From positions 17,551,375-17,615,374 of the forward strand of contig CAIIXF020000005.1 in assembly GCA_903813345.2 (NCBI GenBank): 64,000 nt of DNA, in the 5' to 3' direction. Shown piece after piece: positions 13,901 through 25,799 of this stretch. The notes below the pieces were generated by a model. It saw only the letters and a list, made by a program, of their open reading frames with translations. It was not told the DNA's origin and did no database searches. The DNA comes from Owenia fusiformis (Eukaryota > Annelida > Polychaeta > Sabellida > Oweniidae). Position 1 is the first letter of the stretch. The number at the start of each line of letters is the position of its first letter. The translations under genes were made by a program, and so were the position numbers.

Positions 13901-16193
13901 ACGAGAGTGTGATAAGGAATATTCACACAAAAGATGCATTATATATTCCACGTAGGAACTTAATCTATATTGATTTTCTGGATTGTTGAAATTGCTTTCA
14001 AATCTTGCTGTTTTGTCACATTTTTCAGCCTTTTCATTTCGCGATTGAGCAATGGGTAAATATTTAAGACGCTTCGTTGTTCTGTTTTTATAACTTGTAC
14101 TGTTGTCATCAAAGGGTTACATTGATCTAAATCATATTAATATACGAACCACGACTTTCTGTAAATAACTATCTTTTACAGGGGTTTGTTTTGTGATTCC
14201 ATGAAAGAACAGAATAAATAGGAGTAGGCCAAGAAAAGGATTTTTGTCAGAAATGAATCCTTAAAAATGCCATTAATCTACCCACTTAGTAATTATATTT
14301 AAAGCTATACACACGAAACAATCAATAGAGGCACGTTCTAAAAAGGGTGTGAATAATTGCAGATAGATTAAAAACATATTTTGTAAATATTTGTATTTTA
14401 ACATCGTGAATGAATTTTAAACTGTAGCAAAATTATGGGTTTGCGCTTAACCCCCTAAAGTGAAAGTGACATTAAAATATAATATCAGTGAAACATCGAA
14501 TGCTTGCAAACACATGTTCAAAAGCTTTTAGGAAATTAATCATCATAATGAGATGGTGAGTTTGTGAAATATAATTTTTCATATTTTTCATCAAGTTGCA
14601 GTTATTAAGTTCAACATTAGTTTAACTTCGTTGAGAATAGACACTTAAAGGGTATATGTTTCACCAGGGGAAAATACAAACGCGCTCTTGTTCCAAAATT
14701 AGATTAATCCACCGTCATTAATGTTTGCCAGATTGTACAATTAAGAAAAATGATGATATTTAAGATGCATATACTCAATATGTAATGCTACTAATGGAGA
14801 ATATGTCACGGCTCGAACCTGTAGAATGATAATACCCTATGTGTTTGCACTATACACGGGTTCCCATCTATTTAAAGACGATACCACTGTTATTACTGTC
14901 TATTTACCGTTTGTCAGAGAAACCAAAAGTTAGTTTAAAACGATTAATCAAACGGCCAAGTCTTTGTAAAAGAATCTGATTTATATTCGCGGAGATATAT
15001 AAAAGATCAAAAGCAAGGGCACCGACTTTCAATTATCGTAGCCCTAAAATCAATCAGTCAAAAGTGAACCTCGTTTGATTGATGAATCCACTATTAATGA
15101 GACATAATCGTCACTATGGTTAAACTAAAGAATCCACTGTTATAAATTCTACTTAACAATACCAAAACTCCTCCAAATTGTTTAATTCATTATCATTTTA
15201 TGTTTCTCATTATAACTCTCCGATGTTAAATTTACATAAATAGCCCAACCGCAGTTCTGTACTGGAAAAGTGCTTCCATGCTTCGTAGATAATGGTTTCA
15301 ATTACTTTGCCATTAATTTAGAACCTAATGATCATTGTTAACTTTTGAAATATGGGGGGTGTATTTGAATATATTTTAGGTAGTGTACTCTGCAGTCTTC
15401 CTTGACATCGGTGATCAATTTAATTTAATTCGATGTTATCTCTCATATCGATTTAGCATATGATATCAAGAATATGATATCTATAACGGTTAAAAAATAG
15501 CGTAACTTTGTTAAATGATATACGCATGAGAATTAAGATTTATTGTGGTGTTTATTAGAGATCCAAATAAATATTTTTAAATGAGGATAATGTTGTCCTT
15601 CATTTTATTTATGCTTTCTCATGTATCCTTTTCCTGTTTATTGCTTTTTTCAGTATTTAGTCACTTGATAAAAAGTGTATATTATTGCGAATGTCGGATC
15701 TACCCGGCTGATCAATAAATTCTTGAGAAAAGGGCTATTTATAAAGTTTTGTGCACATTTCTTTAAAAATTTTACATCTTAATATTTCCTTTGTATTTTA
15801 CGATTTCTATTTTACAAACCCTTCTTATCTCTACTTTCAGAAGGAAACAAGAAAGAGCTCAGTGGAATGTTTAACAAATCACATCCACCTAAAAAACGGA
15901 GGAAAGCCAGAACAGCTTTCACAAACCAACAAATATATGAACTTGAAAAACGATTCCTTTATCAAAAATACCTGACACCGGCAGACAGAGACGAGATTGC
16001 GTCAACCTTAGGACTCTCGAACGCCCAGGTTATCACGTGGTTTCAAAACAGACGCGCGAAATTAAAACGAGACCTGGAAGAGTTGAAAAATGATGTAACT
16101 AATGCAACAACAGTTGAAAGTCCGGGTGCGCAAAAGGAATTACTAGAAAGTATGGAGCATTTACAAGCAGTTAAGACAGGAATGAAAAAATAG
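4917..16193 (+). CDS. Lbx: Lbx / ladybird homeobox transcription factor (exons 4917-5478, 15841-16193)
   Basis: A homeodomain repressor of the NK-like class; family members specify muscle-precursor, dorsal interneuron and heart/muscle cell fates. Two exons join in phase 1 across a 10,362-bp intron (donor CAG|GTAATT, acceptor TTTCAG) to give 304 residues. An eh1 Groucho-binding motif, FLIRDIL, lies at residues 45-51. A His/Pro-rich stretch follows (about 65-115), then an acidic Ser-rich region (about 132-157), then the Lbx-type LDALFEMTSKTF segment just before the intron. The homeodomain is residues 207-266 (15897-16076): Arg5, Thr47, Trp48, Phe49, Gln50 and Asn51 are all present, with the Lbx signatures IYELEKRFLYQKYL and VITWFQNRRAKLKRDLEE. 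The intron falls between the SKTF segment and the homeodomain, as in vertebrate LBX1. The start is the first ATG after an in-frame stop. No other homeobox gene is in the window. Confidence 0.96.
5479..15840 (+). other. Lbx intron
   Basis: A 10.4-kb AT-rich intron with consensus ends. I see no convincing internal gene; short open frames here lack similarity or codon bias. It contains a 12-bp perfect hairpin at 10501-10528 and patches rich in homeodomain-type AT motifs. Unlike the TBC and GK5 introns, I recognised no large palindromic transposon in it, which may reflect regulatory content. Confidence 0.7.
10501..10528. repeat. Small perfect hairpin in the Lbx intron
   Basis: AATACAGAATAT and its exact reverse complement are separated by four bases (TGAT). 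It is too short for a typical animal miRNA precursor; a chance or slippage palindrome is likely. Confidence 0.5.
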
Positions 16194-16280
16194 TTTACTT
16201 GAGTATTTACTTGAGTAAATTATCAGACTATCAGTTGTGCTTCCAAAAAATTATTGTAGATAATGTCATATTTGAGAATG

Positions 16281-16705
16281 AGAAGGTTAAGCTACACGTT
16301 TATAAGTGACCTAGCTTGTACGTGAACGTGAAGTATTATGACTTGGGATTACTGTCCCATTTTCCATTGGTTTTATCAGGAACCTGATTGCAACTATTTT
16401 CTTATATACTCAATCGGGTAAGAAATTACTACGAATGAGGAAACTAATCCTTAATGGGCCATAATTTTACACGCTCACTGACAAGTTTCCTATCAAACGC
16501 ATGGGCGTAGCCATGCATGAGGCAGGGGAGACAACTGACATGCCAAAATTTTACAGATAAATATCAACTCAGAGTTTTTTCAGTTCAAACTAGAAAACGA
16601 TGTCTTTTGACAGTATTTCCCTTTCATTCAAAATTTCATTACCAATTTACTTACTTGCCTCCCATTTTTAGCTTCACCCATAAAAACGTGTAGCTTGAAC
16701 TCCCT
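16281..16705. mobile_element. Inverted-repeat element in the Lbx 3' region
   Basis: GGTTAAGCTACACGTTT near the left end is inverted as AAACGTGTAGCTTGAAC near the right end (about 16685-16702). The same left-end motif occurs three times in the tandem array at 24.1-24.9 kb, so this is a dispersed MITE family. If Lbx uses the distal poly(A) signal, the element lies within its 3'UTR. Confidence 0.6.
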
Positions 16706-16877
16706 AATTTTTGGTGGTATTTACGCCAAAATAGTGTTTGTATGATTAAGACACATTGTTAAAGGCATTAAATGCAATTTATAGCACCTGAGGAATGACT
16801 CGCTAGTTTATGTCAAAATGTGCTTCTTTGCCAATTACTGGCGTTTGCGTCCTGCCAATATAATCACACATTTTCTA

Positions 16878-16992
16878 CACTCCCCATCGTAAGTTCAGCA
16901 ACTGAAAGTTTTCATTGGATAGCATATTAAAGACTGTCAATGATAAGTGATTCAAAATGAGCTTCCGGTTTCCAAACTTATGGAGGGCAGTG
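16878..16992. mobile_element. 115-bp Tc1-like MITE, TA target sites
   Basis: The element begins CACTCCCCATCGTAAGTT and ends AACTTATGGAGGGCAGTG, and is flanked by TA on both sides (16876-16877 and 16993-16994). The ends match the larger element at 28162-28961. A solitary right end, ACTTATGGAGGGGAGTGTA, follows at about 17012-17030. Confidence 0.7.
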
Positions 16993-17239
16993 TATTTAAA
17001 GATGTATATAACTTATGGAGGGGAGTGTATATCACTATCCATATTTTGAAAGCCATGTGCGCATTCTTGCGCAAAGTCTAAAGAAAAATGGCGATGCAGT
17101 TTCAAAATGATTATGTAAGTGAATGCTGCAACTGACTAAGTTCTTCCAAACTCATTTTATTAAATCATAAATGTAAGCTGTAATTAATTGTAAAATATGC
17201 ATATTAATTTATTGTACATATAAATCAACATTAATTGTA

Positions 17240-17245
17240 AATAAA
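17240..17245 (+). terminator. Candidate Lbx polyadenylation signal
   Basis: AATAAA in an AT-rich tract about 1.05 kb past the Lbx stop codon. It is the most plausible distal poly(A) signal by position; nothing else supports it. Confidence 0.4.
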
Positions 17246-17249
17246 ATCT

Positions 17250-20200
17250 ATGGATTACAAATTAATTGAAAACAATGACTTTTATTTGATTTTAATTGAA
17301 TCACTGAGAAAGGGGTGAACGTAAACTCTAAAACAAGGTCAGTAACCTGTCTTCCACTGCGTGACATCAAATGAGATCTGAATGAGAAAGCACAACATAT
17401 AAAAATCTTATTAACATATATAAAAATGAGATATCTTTCATGAACCATTTTATTTATTGTTTAGATTTCTAACGACATTTTCAAATAATATTTGAGATTT
17501 GAAAATAAAGACAAACGTACCAGAAATCAAATGTTATATTCATAATGAAAGGCACAAAGGGCAACATATCCAAACAAATATTCAATCATTACAGCAGTTT
17601 ATAGCAGTAAACTACACAAATAAATAACCACAGGGCTTTCAAATGAGTATTCAACTTGGTGCCATGGTTTCAATAAGCACCAATTAGTAATACTTTGGTA
17701 CCATTTAGGTTACGAAGCTAACCATGGCCAAGGAGCACATGATAACAAAGAGCAGAATATTAACTTAACATTCAAATATATACCCAAACCATGCACCAAA
17801 AAACCATCAGTTGATAAAATAAACACCCACAACAAATTCTTGTTCATGTGTGCGCAACGACCATAATTCCCAAAACAAGTAAGCCAATTCATAAGTACCA
17901 TCTGTATATTAATTAATACTGATACGTCAACAGTGCAAGCCACAAAAGTCAAAGCAACACACCAATCTACGATGTCGATTAATCTCTGCATGCAGACTGA
18001 AAATTATCTAAAAAGTTTCTTTCATAGTTCCATTTCTTATACGAATACTTAGTTTTTTGATTTGGTCTATGTAGGGAAAGGTTCGTAATTTAGATGAATT
18101 GTATAGGTACGTATTGTTTCGTATTTTAAATGTTGCCATTTGTGATTTTTCATTAAAAGCGCTTAGATTGGGCAAGGTATAGACGATAATTCCTTTGACC
18201 CATTTCCAGGTTCAGATTTGACCACCAGTGTAAAGTGTAAAGACCACCTTGGGCCCATAGCTCTCACACAAAACAATTCAGAGCCCTAAAAATCACACTT
18301 GGGTAGGTATACCACAGTGAAGTATCAACGGACACGATATATTGACATCGTGTAATACTATCACTTGATTACTTAATCATCATAACACAATGACACCATA
18401 TGGAAAATATCCTCTTGAACTTTGCAATTGTCAGATATTTGTTATAATTAATCCTGGCTTGAGGATCGTTCCCACCCTTCTCCGTAACAGGCTCACCTTC
18501 AGAATTGCTCGTGATTCAATTATAACTTCGCCACCAGCTCCCTTTCATCAACGAACAGCTAACAGTGGCAAAACATCAATTTAAGGTAAGTGATGAGATA
18601 TCAGTGAACTAACTAATTAGTATAAGTAGAATATACCTTCACAAATGTTCTTTTTCTCATTTAGGAGTAAACTCTATTAGAGGACTATTTGTTAACATCG
18701 AGTCAAGGTGCAGACAGAACAATTTTGTTTATTGGCGCAGCGACTCTTAAGAACAACTGTTTTGCCAAGCGAGATAATTAAAGGAGTTTTAAGTAACAAA
18801 AGATGATATGTTTTGGAGAAGGATCTTCACTCGTGTTGTTAATCAGCGTCCGTACTTTTGACATATGCTGTAAGTGATCCGGCAATTAAACTTAACGGCT
18901 GGTACTTAGTTCGCGTTCATCTACACCGCACAACTACCGGGCATTTGTCAAAACGCTAATCCCTTCTATTTTTGTAATCGAGGACACTTTCGGGGTGGGT
19001 GGGAGATCTTAGTCTTGTTCCAAGACTATGGATGCCCACCCCCCCCCCCTTCCCTATTTACCTCACAAACATAACACGTGTGGCTCACAAGGGCTAGACT
19101 AGGCGATCTCAGTATACTTATTTCTAATTTTGACATATCGTTTCTTTTGTATATTATTACTCAGTTTTATGACTGACATTATATTGGGTCAAAAAGGATT
19201 AACAAATTCGATATTGTATCATCCATGATGTAAAGTTAACTTTTTCAATTAATATTTTGTTCAGTAGTAAATGTTGCATATATGATACAATTACATAATC
19301 AAATCATATTCCAAACTTAATCATACTTATAAGTAATTCTAGGTTTTAATTGCGTAAAACAATATGATTTGATTACCCAAAACAAAGGAGAAATATATTG
19401 CATTTGATAATGTCAATTTGATTAAAAGCCTAATGATCGATGCTTTTGTTTAGGCGATTACGAAGATTCGGAAAATGATAATACATCACCAATTTAGTTG
19501 TTTGGTAAATAACTATGCTTAGATGTTTGTAACACCCCTATAGATGTTTCTTTTAACAACAACTTAGAAAAACAGAAAAATATGTTAAAGTCATTCTAAC
19601 GAAGGCGAAGCTATTTTGTAAATTAACCCAAAAATAAGGTGATAATATATCTCCCATATTTCAACATTCTTATGACAGACGAAAAAGATTGCAAATTAAG
19701 GCTCGTTAACGTATCGAGTTTAAAGGTGTCCAATTAAGAACAAGGGTGTTATTTTGCAAAACTTTTGGTATGCTGATAGAACTGAAGGTTTGGGTAATTA
19801 ACAGATTTGCTTAACTGAGTGTTTCTCGCTACGTTGACGCCAAAGGTTATAAATTAGTGCGCGCAAATATCAATAAGTCTTAACTTATTTGCAAGCTCAA
19901 ACGTCAAAACATACTCTGCCATAGAGCAGATGCGCATTTTCTAGATGATTACATTAGTAATTACTAACAAGCGTTGGTCTGAATGTAACCTCCATCAAAT
20001 GGCAAATATGCATCTGAGTTCGATGAGGGAAACTTGCGTATGCAACGGATGAATTGACACCGGGCAACTGTCAAATCCGGGTGTGAAACAGATTTCACAA
20101 GATTTGTATTTAGACCGTAAATTATTTAGCAACTTTCGGGGAAAGAGTATTGCGATCTTGGAATTTTTTGTCCCCATTTTGCGCTGTTTAGAAATAGATT

Positions 20201-20630
20201 TTTAATTGTTATTTAAGGTTCTCCCAATGTAAATGCTTATGGTATAAATGTGACTATCCGGATGATATGATTTCCCATGGGACTATTTTAATTATTATGC
20301 ATGAAGCGGAATGATATTTTAACGATTAATTGTGCACTTATGAGGGGGACTATTATTGCCGGAGCACAACTAATTGATATATCACTCCATCTTGTGTCAT
20401 CATGCATATCAATAGAGGTGCAATTTACGACATCAATTTACGACATTGAGATTGGGAAAACATATAGTTAAGCTCAATTAGTATGTCAGCCTGATGTCGG
20501 CTTATTCGAGCAAACATCCTTCATATCAACTGATTTGCAGCTATCTGTGCTCCGAAAATGATCTAATAAACATGCAGAAATATCTGATTGTATCTTTTAT
20601 CTTACACTATACACGTAATTTCTGTATCCG
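17250..20630. other. Intergenic region with possible transcript and regulatory blocks
   Basis: No protein-coding gene is recognised. A complete intron-like segment lies at 18586-18664. The surrounding 18.6-19.0 kb and 19.8-20.5 kb are less repetitive than their flanks and contain homeodomain core sites (TAATTA, TAATCC). At 18994-19052 a G-rich run (GGGGTGGGTGGG) pairs across AGTCTTG-TTC-CAAGACT with a C-rich run to form a hairpin. Confidence 0.45.
18586..18664 (+). other. Candidate 79-bp intron of an unannotated transcript
   Basis: The segment has a donor AAG|GTAAGT, a branch-point-like ACTAACTAAT, a pyrimidine-rich tract and an acceptor CATTTAG, all in the right order and spacing on the + strand. 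The upstream sequence has an open frame of 64 codons (18390-18584) that stops before the donor and matches nothing I know. A spliced non-coding RNA downstream of Lbx is possible; chance is not excluded. Confidence 0.35.
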
Positions 20631-20635
20631 TACCT

Positions 20636-20689
20636 GTGAGTGAGTAAGTGGGTGAGTGAGTGAGTGAGTGAGTGAGTGAGTGAGTGAGT
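20636..20689. repeat. (GTGA)n microsatellite
   Basis: About thirteen tetranucleotide units of GTGA/GAGT with one or two interruptions near the 5' side. A simple-sequence repeat with no coding role seen. Confidence 0.95.
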
Positions 20690-21225
20690 ACCATATCTGG
20701 TACCTCGAAACTATCACTCGTGGTTAAAATACAAAGAATTGTTTTGTTTAATTTTTTACTTATCTTTTGACCTCCCATTTACAAATATTAGAAAATGAGG
20801 TAATACTTGCTTCATCAATGGGCTTTGTGTTTTATGCAGTGTTTTCGTGAGGTTTGTAATAAAACCATTCGGAAGTGTCATCGTCACATACAGTACTTTG
20901 TAAAAATGTATTTTTGTTTTATCATGAAACAAAAACTCCTTCTCGATTTTCAGCAACTTTCTGAGTATAGTAATGAGTGGGTTAGGAATGTTTAATGACT
21001 CATTATACAGGCCGAGGGACCATATCTTTTAAATATATGATACTTGAAATCAGATTTAGCAGAACGCCAAATACGCCTAATCCGTTGGCCAAAAACTCTT
21101 CCATGGAGTTTTTCAACATTTTGAGCACTTTTCAAGTGCTATATCGTGTGTGTGTGTGAATCTGGGCCATCAAGATTTTTACAGTATTGGATTTGACGAG
21201 TGGAGTGTTCGGGAAGTGATAATGC

Positions 21226-21839
21226 ACAGGGTGTCAAATAAGTCCCGTCCCCCTGCTACAGCTAAAACCTTAACAGACGGTACCTAGTGTGATATACCAT
21301 TCGAAAGATCATCCAAAGTTATGTTAACTCACCAATTCTCAAGTATTTTGGATGAAATTTACTTATATTTTTATGATGTCTTTTATAGTTAACGTGCCCT
21401 CCTTTGAGTAGCTTTTTGCGTCAAAATGACAAGGATATAACCTCAGAAATACGTCAAAAAGTTAATCTTTTTCGCATTCCACTTGTAACAAAAAGGTTTT
21501 CACCACTTTCCTTGCACCTCTATTTTCTACACATCTAACCCTATCCAAAAATTGGTTATATTCCTCGCCATAAACATATAAAGTCATCTTTTGGTCCCTT
21601 GACCTTTCTTATACCCGATTCTTGAAATCCTGCAAAATACGCCAGATTCCCATGTTTCTAGGCATATGGTCACCTCAATTGATACAATTTTGTAAACATT
21701 TGTGAGATTGATTGACATGTGTCAGATATATGCCAATCAATCTAACTTTGGAAGACCTTTCCAATGATATATCACACTTGGTACCAAATATCTTGGTTTT
21801 GGCTGTAAAGGGAGGGACGGGACTTATTTGACACCCTGT
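21226..21839. mobile_element. 614-bp inverted-repeat DNA transposon relic
   Basis: The left end ACAGGGTGTCAAATAAGTCC is exactly inverted at the right end. Similarity continues inward for about 120 bp, with both arms sharing AGTGTGATAT and CCAAAGTTA. No transposase frame remains. The end resembles Tc1/mariner-type termini, but a clear target-site duplication is not visible. Confidence 0.8.
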
Positions 21840-21962
21840 AGAATTTTTACCACCTTGCCGGGCCAGTTCTATGGGTTTTTGTGCTAGTTTAGAAGGCATT
21901 CATTTTACTATATCGACCTAAGCAATATGTGACGTCATAGTGGTGGTAAAGAATGCATTTAA

Positions 21963-22316
21963 GGATGTTCCCTGGACGAAGTTGAAAACGATGAACACCA
22001 ACCCCTAATTTTTCTTTTCAAAATGTGAAGTACATAGCATAACTAAGTGTTTCTGTGAGTTTAAGAAAAAGTTAAATATTCAAAAGTGTGTTTTGGGGTG
22101 AAAACCTGATTTTTAACATGGGTTTCAATGAGAAAGTGCCACGCCCACTTTTGTCAAATATTGACACTTTAGAGGCCTCTTGCTCAGAAAAAAGCACACT
22201 AACATATGGTTTTTAAAGTTTTAATATTCTTTGTTGCCCGTGAGAATCCCAGAAAACCATTTTTGAGAAAAAGTTAAATACTATTGAATATTTTCCTATC
22301 TGACCAGGGAACATCC
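21963..22316. mobile_element. TTAA-flanked MITE (piggyBac-like target site)
   Basis: The 13-bp inverted ends GGATGTTCCCTGG and CCAGGGAACATCC are each bordered by TTAA (21959-21962 and 22317-22320). TTAA duplication is the hallmark of piggyBac elements; the terminal sequence itself does not prove the family. There is no coding capacity in 354 bp. Confidence 0.65.
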
Positions 22317-24142
22317 TTAACGACCGGTCGAGAATGCAAATACGACCGACAATTTTCCCCCGGGAAATTAGATATCGTTCAGTGCGTAAGATTTTCTTGC
22401 TGCTTCAGTCCTGGTCATTAACGGTGGTAATAATATTAATAACGTCATTTCTGCGGGCTTCGGCCCTCGGTCCAATATTTCACTCTACTGCCCTTCGAAA
22501 CGACGTTATTGTACTATTCAAACATAGCTAGGTACTGTAAGGTGTGTCCAATTCCAGCCAATCAGAACACGTTATTTCATATAACTGCATTGCATTTTAT
22601 CATAGGGAATAACAAGTTAGTTGCTTATGCAGGTCAAATGGGAAGTGTTAAATGGTTGTCAAGGTGACAAGTTGACTCTTGCAAAAAATTTCTTTGGATC
22701 TATATTTGAACACGAGTCAAAATCTTTTCAGTGATATTGTATAAAGCATTATGAATATGAATGTGTGAAAAGAATTTAAGTCCAAGACACAATGAATTGT
22801 GGCTGATTCATTTGTAATCATCAGATTTACAAAGGGTTCAAAAATTGATTAGCTAAAATTATAAGAATTATTATCATCATTTCATTTCAAAATAAAAATC
22901 AGAGTATAATTTACAATATGATATATTGTTGATATGACCATTCAAACCATTTTAGTGACTTATTCTTTGCTAATGTAGTTTTCCTGGAAAAGTAAAATGA
23001 GCACATTAACACATTGGATTTCAGGATTGATTTCTCATACCTTGATTCTAGGCAAGGAATACTAAACCATGGTGATTTTATAAATTCCAAGCAGCGTGGT
23101 CATGTGATAAGAAGGCATTATCTAGATCATATCAGGGTGTTCAATAAGAACATTTCTGGAAACGTATCTGTTTCTTCTATACTGTACTTTACTTTATTTA
23201 AATGTGCAGTAAAAACTATTACGTTGATTTTGATAAAGATGTCACGCTGCACTGCAAATTCGGGTTTATCATAGTGTCGATTCGTCTGCTTCTATCACTT
23301 GCAAATGCATTATGGTTATGTAACTAAACGATTTCATTCAACAAAGTCTGACAATTCTAACCATCTTCCATTTTGTTTAAGTAATTTACTTAGCAAGTTT
23401 TCAATTAAAAGTCAACGCATTACTTTTTTGACAGGACTAATTTTTCTCTGCAACAGAATTGCCAATTACCTCCAGCATTTATGATCGTTCTATATAATTA
23501 TAGCTTCACTTGCCTCTGCCGTTGAAACTAATACATCTTTATAATCAAATAATCCAACACACCTGGGAAAACTTAAAACTACTTAAAGCTATTATAATCT
23601 GAAATATTCATGATGCGTCTTAACTATTTTCACAAATTATCCATTTCTCTGACAATTTAGAAACGAGAACTCATCTGTTAGCCAAAATTGCCCCTTTTAC
23701 TGTATATCCTAATTAGCTATAATAGAATTTGATGTCTACACCGTATATTGTAATGGATAGCAGTGAGATAAAATGGGTTTAAATTTAATTTTGTTGAGGA
23801 AGTTGCTAGTTTTGAGATTCTGATTAATTACATATCTAGGCAGTCTCACTGCTTAGAGGCATTTGGGATTATTTTAGCAACCAGGCGGTAATTATTCTTC
23901 TATTGTAGATTGGCTTTATGGCTTTTTAGGAACATTAACATGTAAATCAACTAAACGAGTAATTTATCTTCAATAATGGAATTGTTTACATGATTCACAT
24001 GATTAACTTAGCCTGGTGGTAAGTCAAATAAAGTATGATTTGATGGAGTTGCGAAACTAAGGTCGTCTATTTTGAGATCAAAAATATACAACTGAGTGCT
24101 TTATGTATTGACTTGAGATATACCTTACCAAATATGATTCTA

Positions 24143-24895
24143 TTGACCGATTTAAAGTGTTAAAGCCCCTGTGATAATTTTTATTGCATTCAATAGCAGC
24201 GCATCAAGTCTATGGTTCCCTCATTTGGGGAGGTTAAGCTACACGTTTTTAAAAGCACTTGTCAATGAACGAGTAATATTCAATATGATGACCTCTAAGG
24301 ATTACTGCCCCCCCCCCCTTCAATTGTAAACGTGTATGAACCATAGAATTGCCAAATGATTGCCAGGGATTGCCAGAGATTACTGATTATTGACCGATTT
24401 AAAGTGTTAAAGCCCCTGTGATAATTTTTATTGCATTCAATAGCAGCGCATCAAGTCTATGGTTCCCTCATTTGGGGAGGTTAAGCTACACGTTTTTAAA
24501 AAGCACTTGTCAATGAACGAGTAATATTCAATATGATGACCTCTAAGGATTACTGCCCCCCCCCCCCCCCCCCTTCAATTGTAAACGTGTATGAACCATA
24601 GAATTGCCAAATGATTGCCAGGGATTGCCAGAGATTACTGATTATTGACCGATTTAAAGTGTTAAAGGCCCTGAGAACATTTTTATTGCATTCAATAGTA
24701 GTGCATCAAGTCTATGGTTCCCTCATTTGGGGAGGTTAAGCTACACGTTTTTAAAAGCACTTGTCAATAAACGAGTAATATTCAATATGATGACCTCTAA
24801 GGATTACTGCCCCTCCAACCTTCAATTGTAAACGTGTATGAAATATAGAATTGCCAAATGATTGCCAGGGATTGCCAGGGATTGCCAGGGATTAC
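24143..24895. repeat. Three-copy tandem array of about 250-bp units with poly-C tracts
   Basis: Units begin TTGACCGATTTAAAGTG at 24143, 24390 and 24645. Each contains GAGGTTAAGCTACACGTTTTT, and copies 1 and 2 contain poly-C runs of about 10 and 18 bases; in copy 3 the run is broken. Copies 1 and 2 are nearly identical apart from the C run; copy 3 has more substitutions. The third unit ends in an expanded GATTGCCAGG micro-repeat. Each unit carries a MITE end shared with 16281. Confidence 0.9.
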
Positions 24896-25188
24896 TGCAT
24901 TCCTGCCTCATCTCAATTGTTTTTCGAAGGGACCGGAATACACGTATTTTCCTTCTAATTATAGATTTCACTCAACTGGATATGTAAATACTACAAAACG
25001 AACAAAGAAAACTACAAATATTCACGTGCAAAATCTCTTAAAATTAAACGTGTGGCTCTATATTATCCATTGCTCCGCCGTTCTTTAGAATGTTACCCTT
25101 TGCATTCGTTTGATTTAGCCTCTTAAAAGATAGCTTCGTCATGAAACGAATTCGTCTAAACTAAACTCTGCGCTCGGGAAGTACAATA

Positions 25189-25795
25189 ATGAACACTATT
25201 TGAAACATATGGGTACTACGTTACACTTAATGAATACTATGTTACATAATAATGAACACCATATTAAACTAATGAACACTACATGATACTAATGGACACT
25301 ACGTTACACTAAATGAATACTACGTCACATAATCATGAACCCTCTATTGAACTATTGAAGATATAAATGCTCTCATTTTGTGATTTTGTCATAATCCCAC
25401 TTATTTTTTCAGAACGTGTAGATTATAATGTTAAAATATTATAAGTACATCTTGAATTACTTTTGAGATAAGGTTGCCATGGTAACCTGTATTTAGATAT
25501 AGCTATAATATATATGCATTATATATATATATATAAATAATCTAGCTACAAGTTCTGAAAAAATGAGAAGGATATTCGAAAAAATTCATAAAATCAGAGC
25601 ATTTTTATTAGGATATATGGATCGCCCCTTGTATATGACACTGGTAGGTGCAACGTTATACTTTTGCATACTACGTTACATGATAATGAACACTATATTA
25701 AACTAATGAACACTTTATGACACCAATGGGTACTACGTTACACTAAAAGAATACTACGTTACATAATAATGAACACGTAGGCGAATGAACGCTAC
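25189..25795. repeat. Degenerate about 83-bp tandem repeats around an inverted-repeat core
   Basis: ACTACGTTACACTAAATGAA-type units recur at 25189-25345 and again at about 25655-25790. Between them lies an imperfect palindrome (25365-25604) whose arms share AAATGCTCTCATTTT and TTTTTTCAGAAC. This looks like a MITE inserted into, or flanked by, a satellite-like repeat. An AT dinucleotide tract lies at about 25520-25535. Confidence 0.7.
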
Positions 25796-25799
25796 ACCA

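Noticed and set aside
14995-15004. TATATAAAAG as an internal Lbx promoter
   Set aside because: A TATA-like string alone in AT-rich DNA, with no donor site or start codon in suitable position that joins exon 2.
20636-20689. CRISPR-like or regulatory repeat array
   Set aside because: Simple GTGA microsatellite without unique spacers; the genome is animal.
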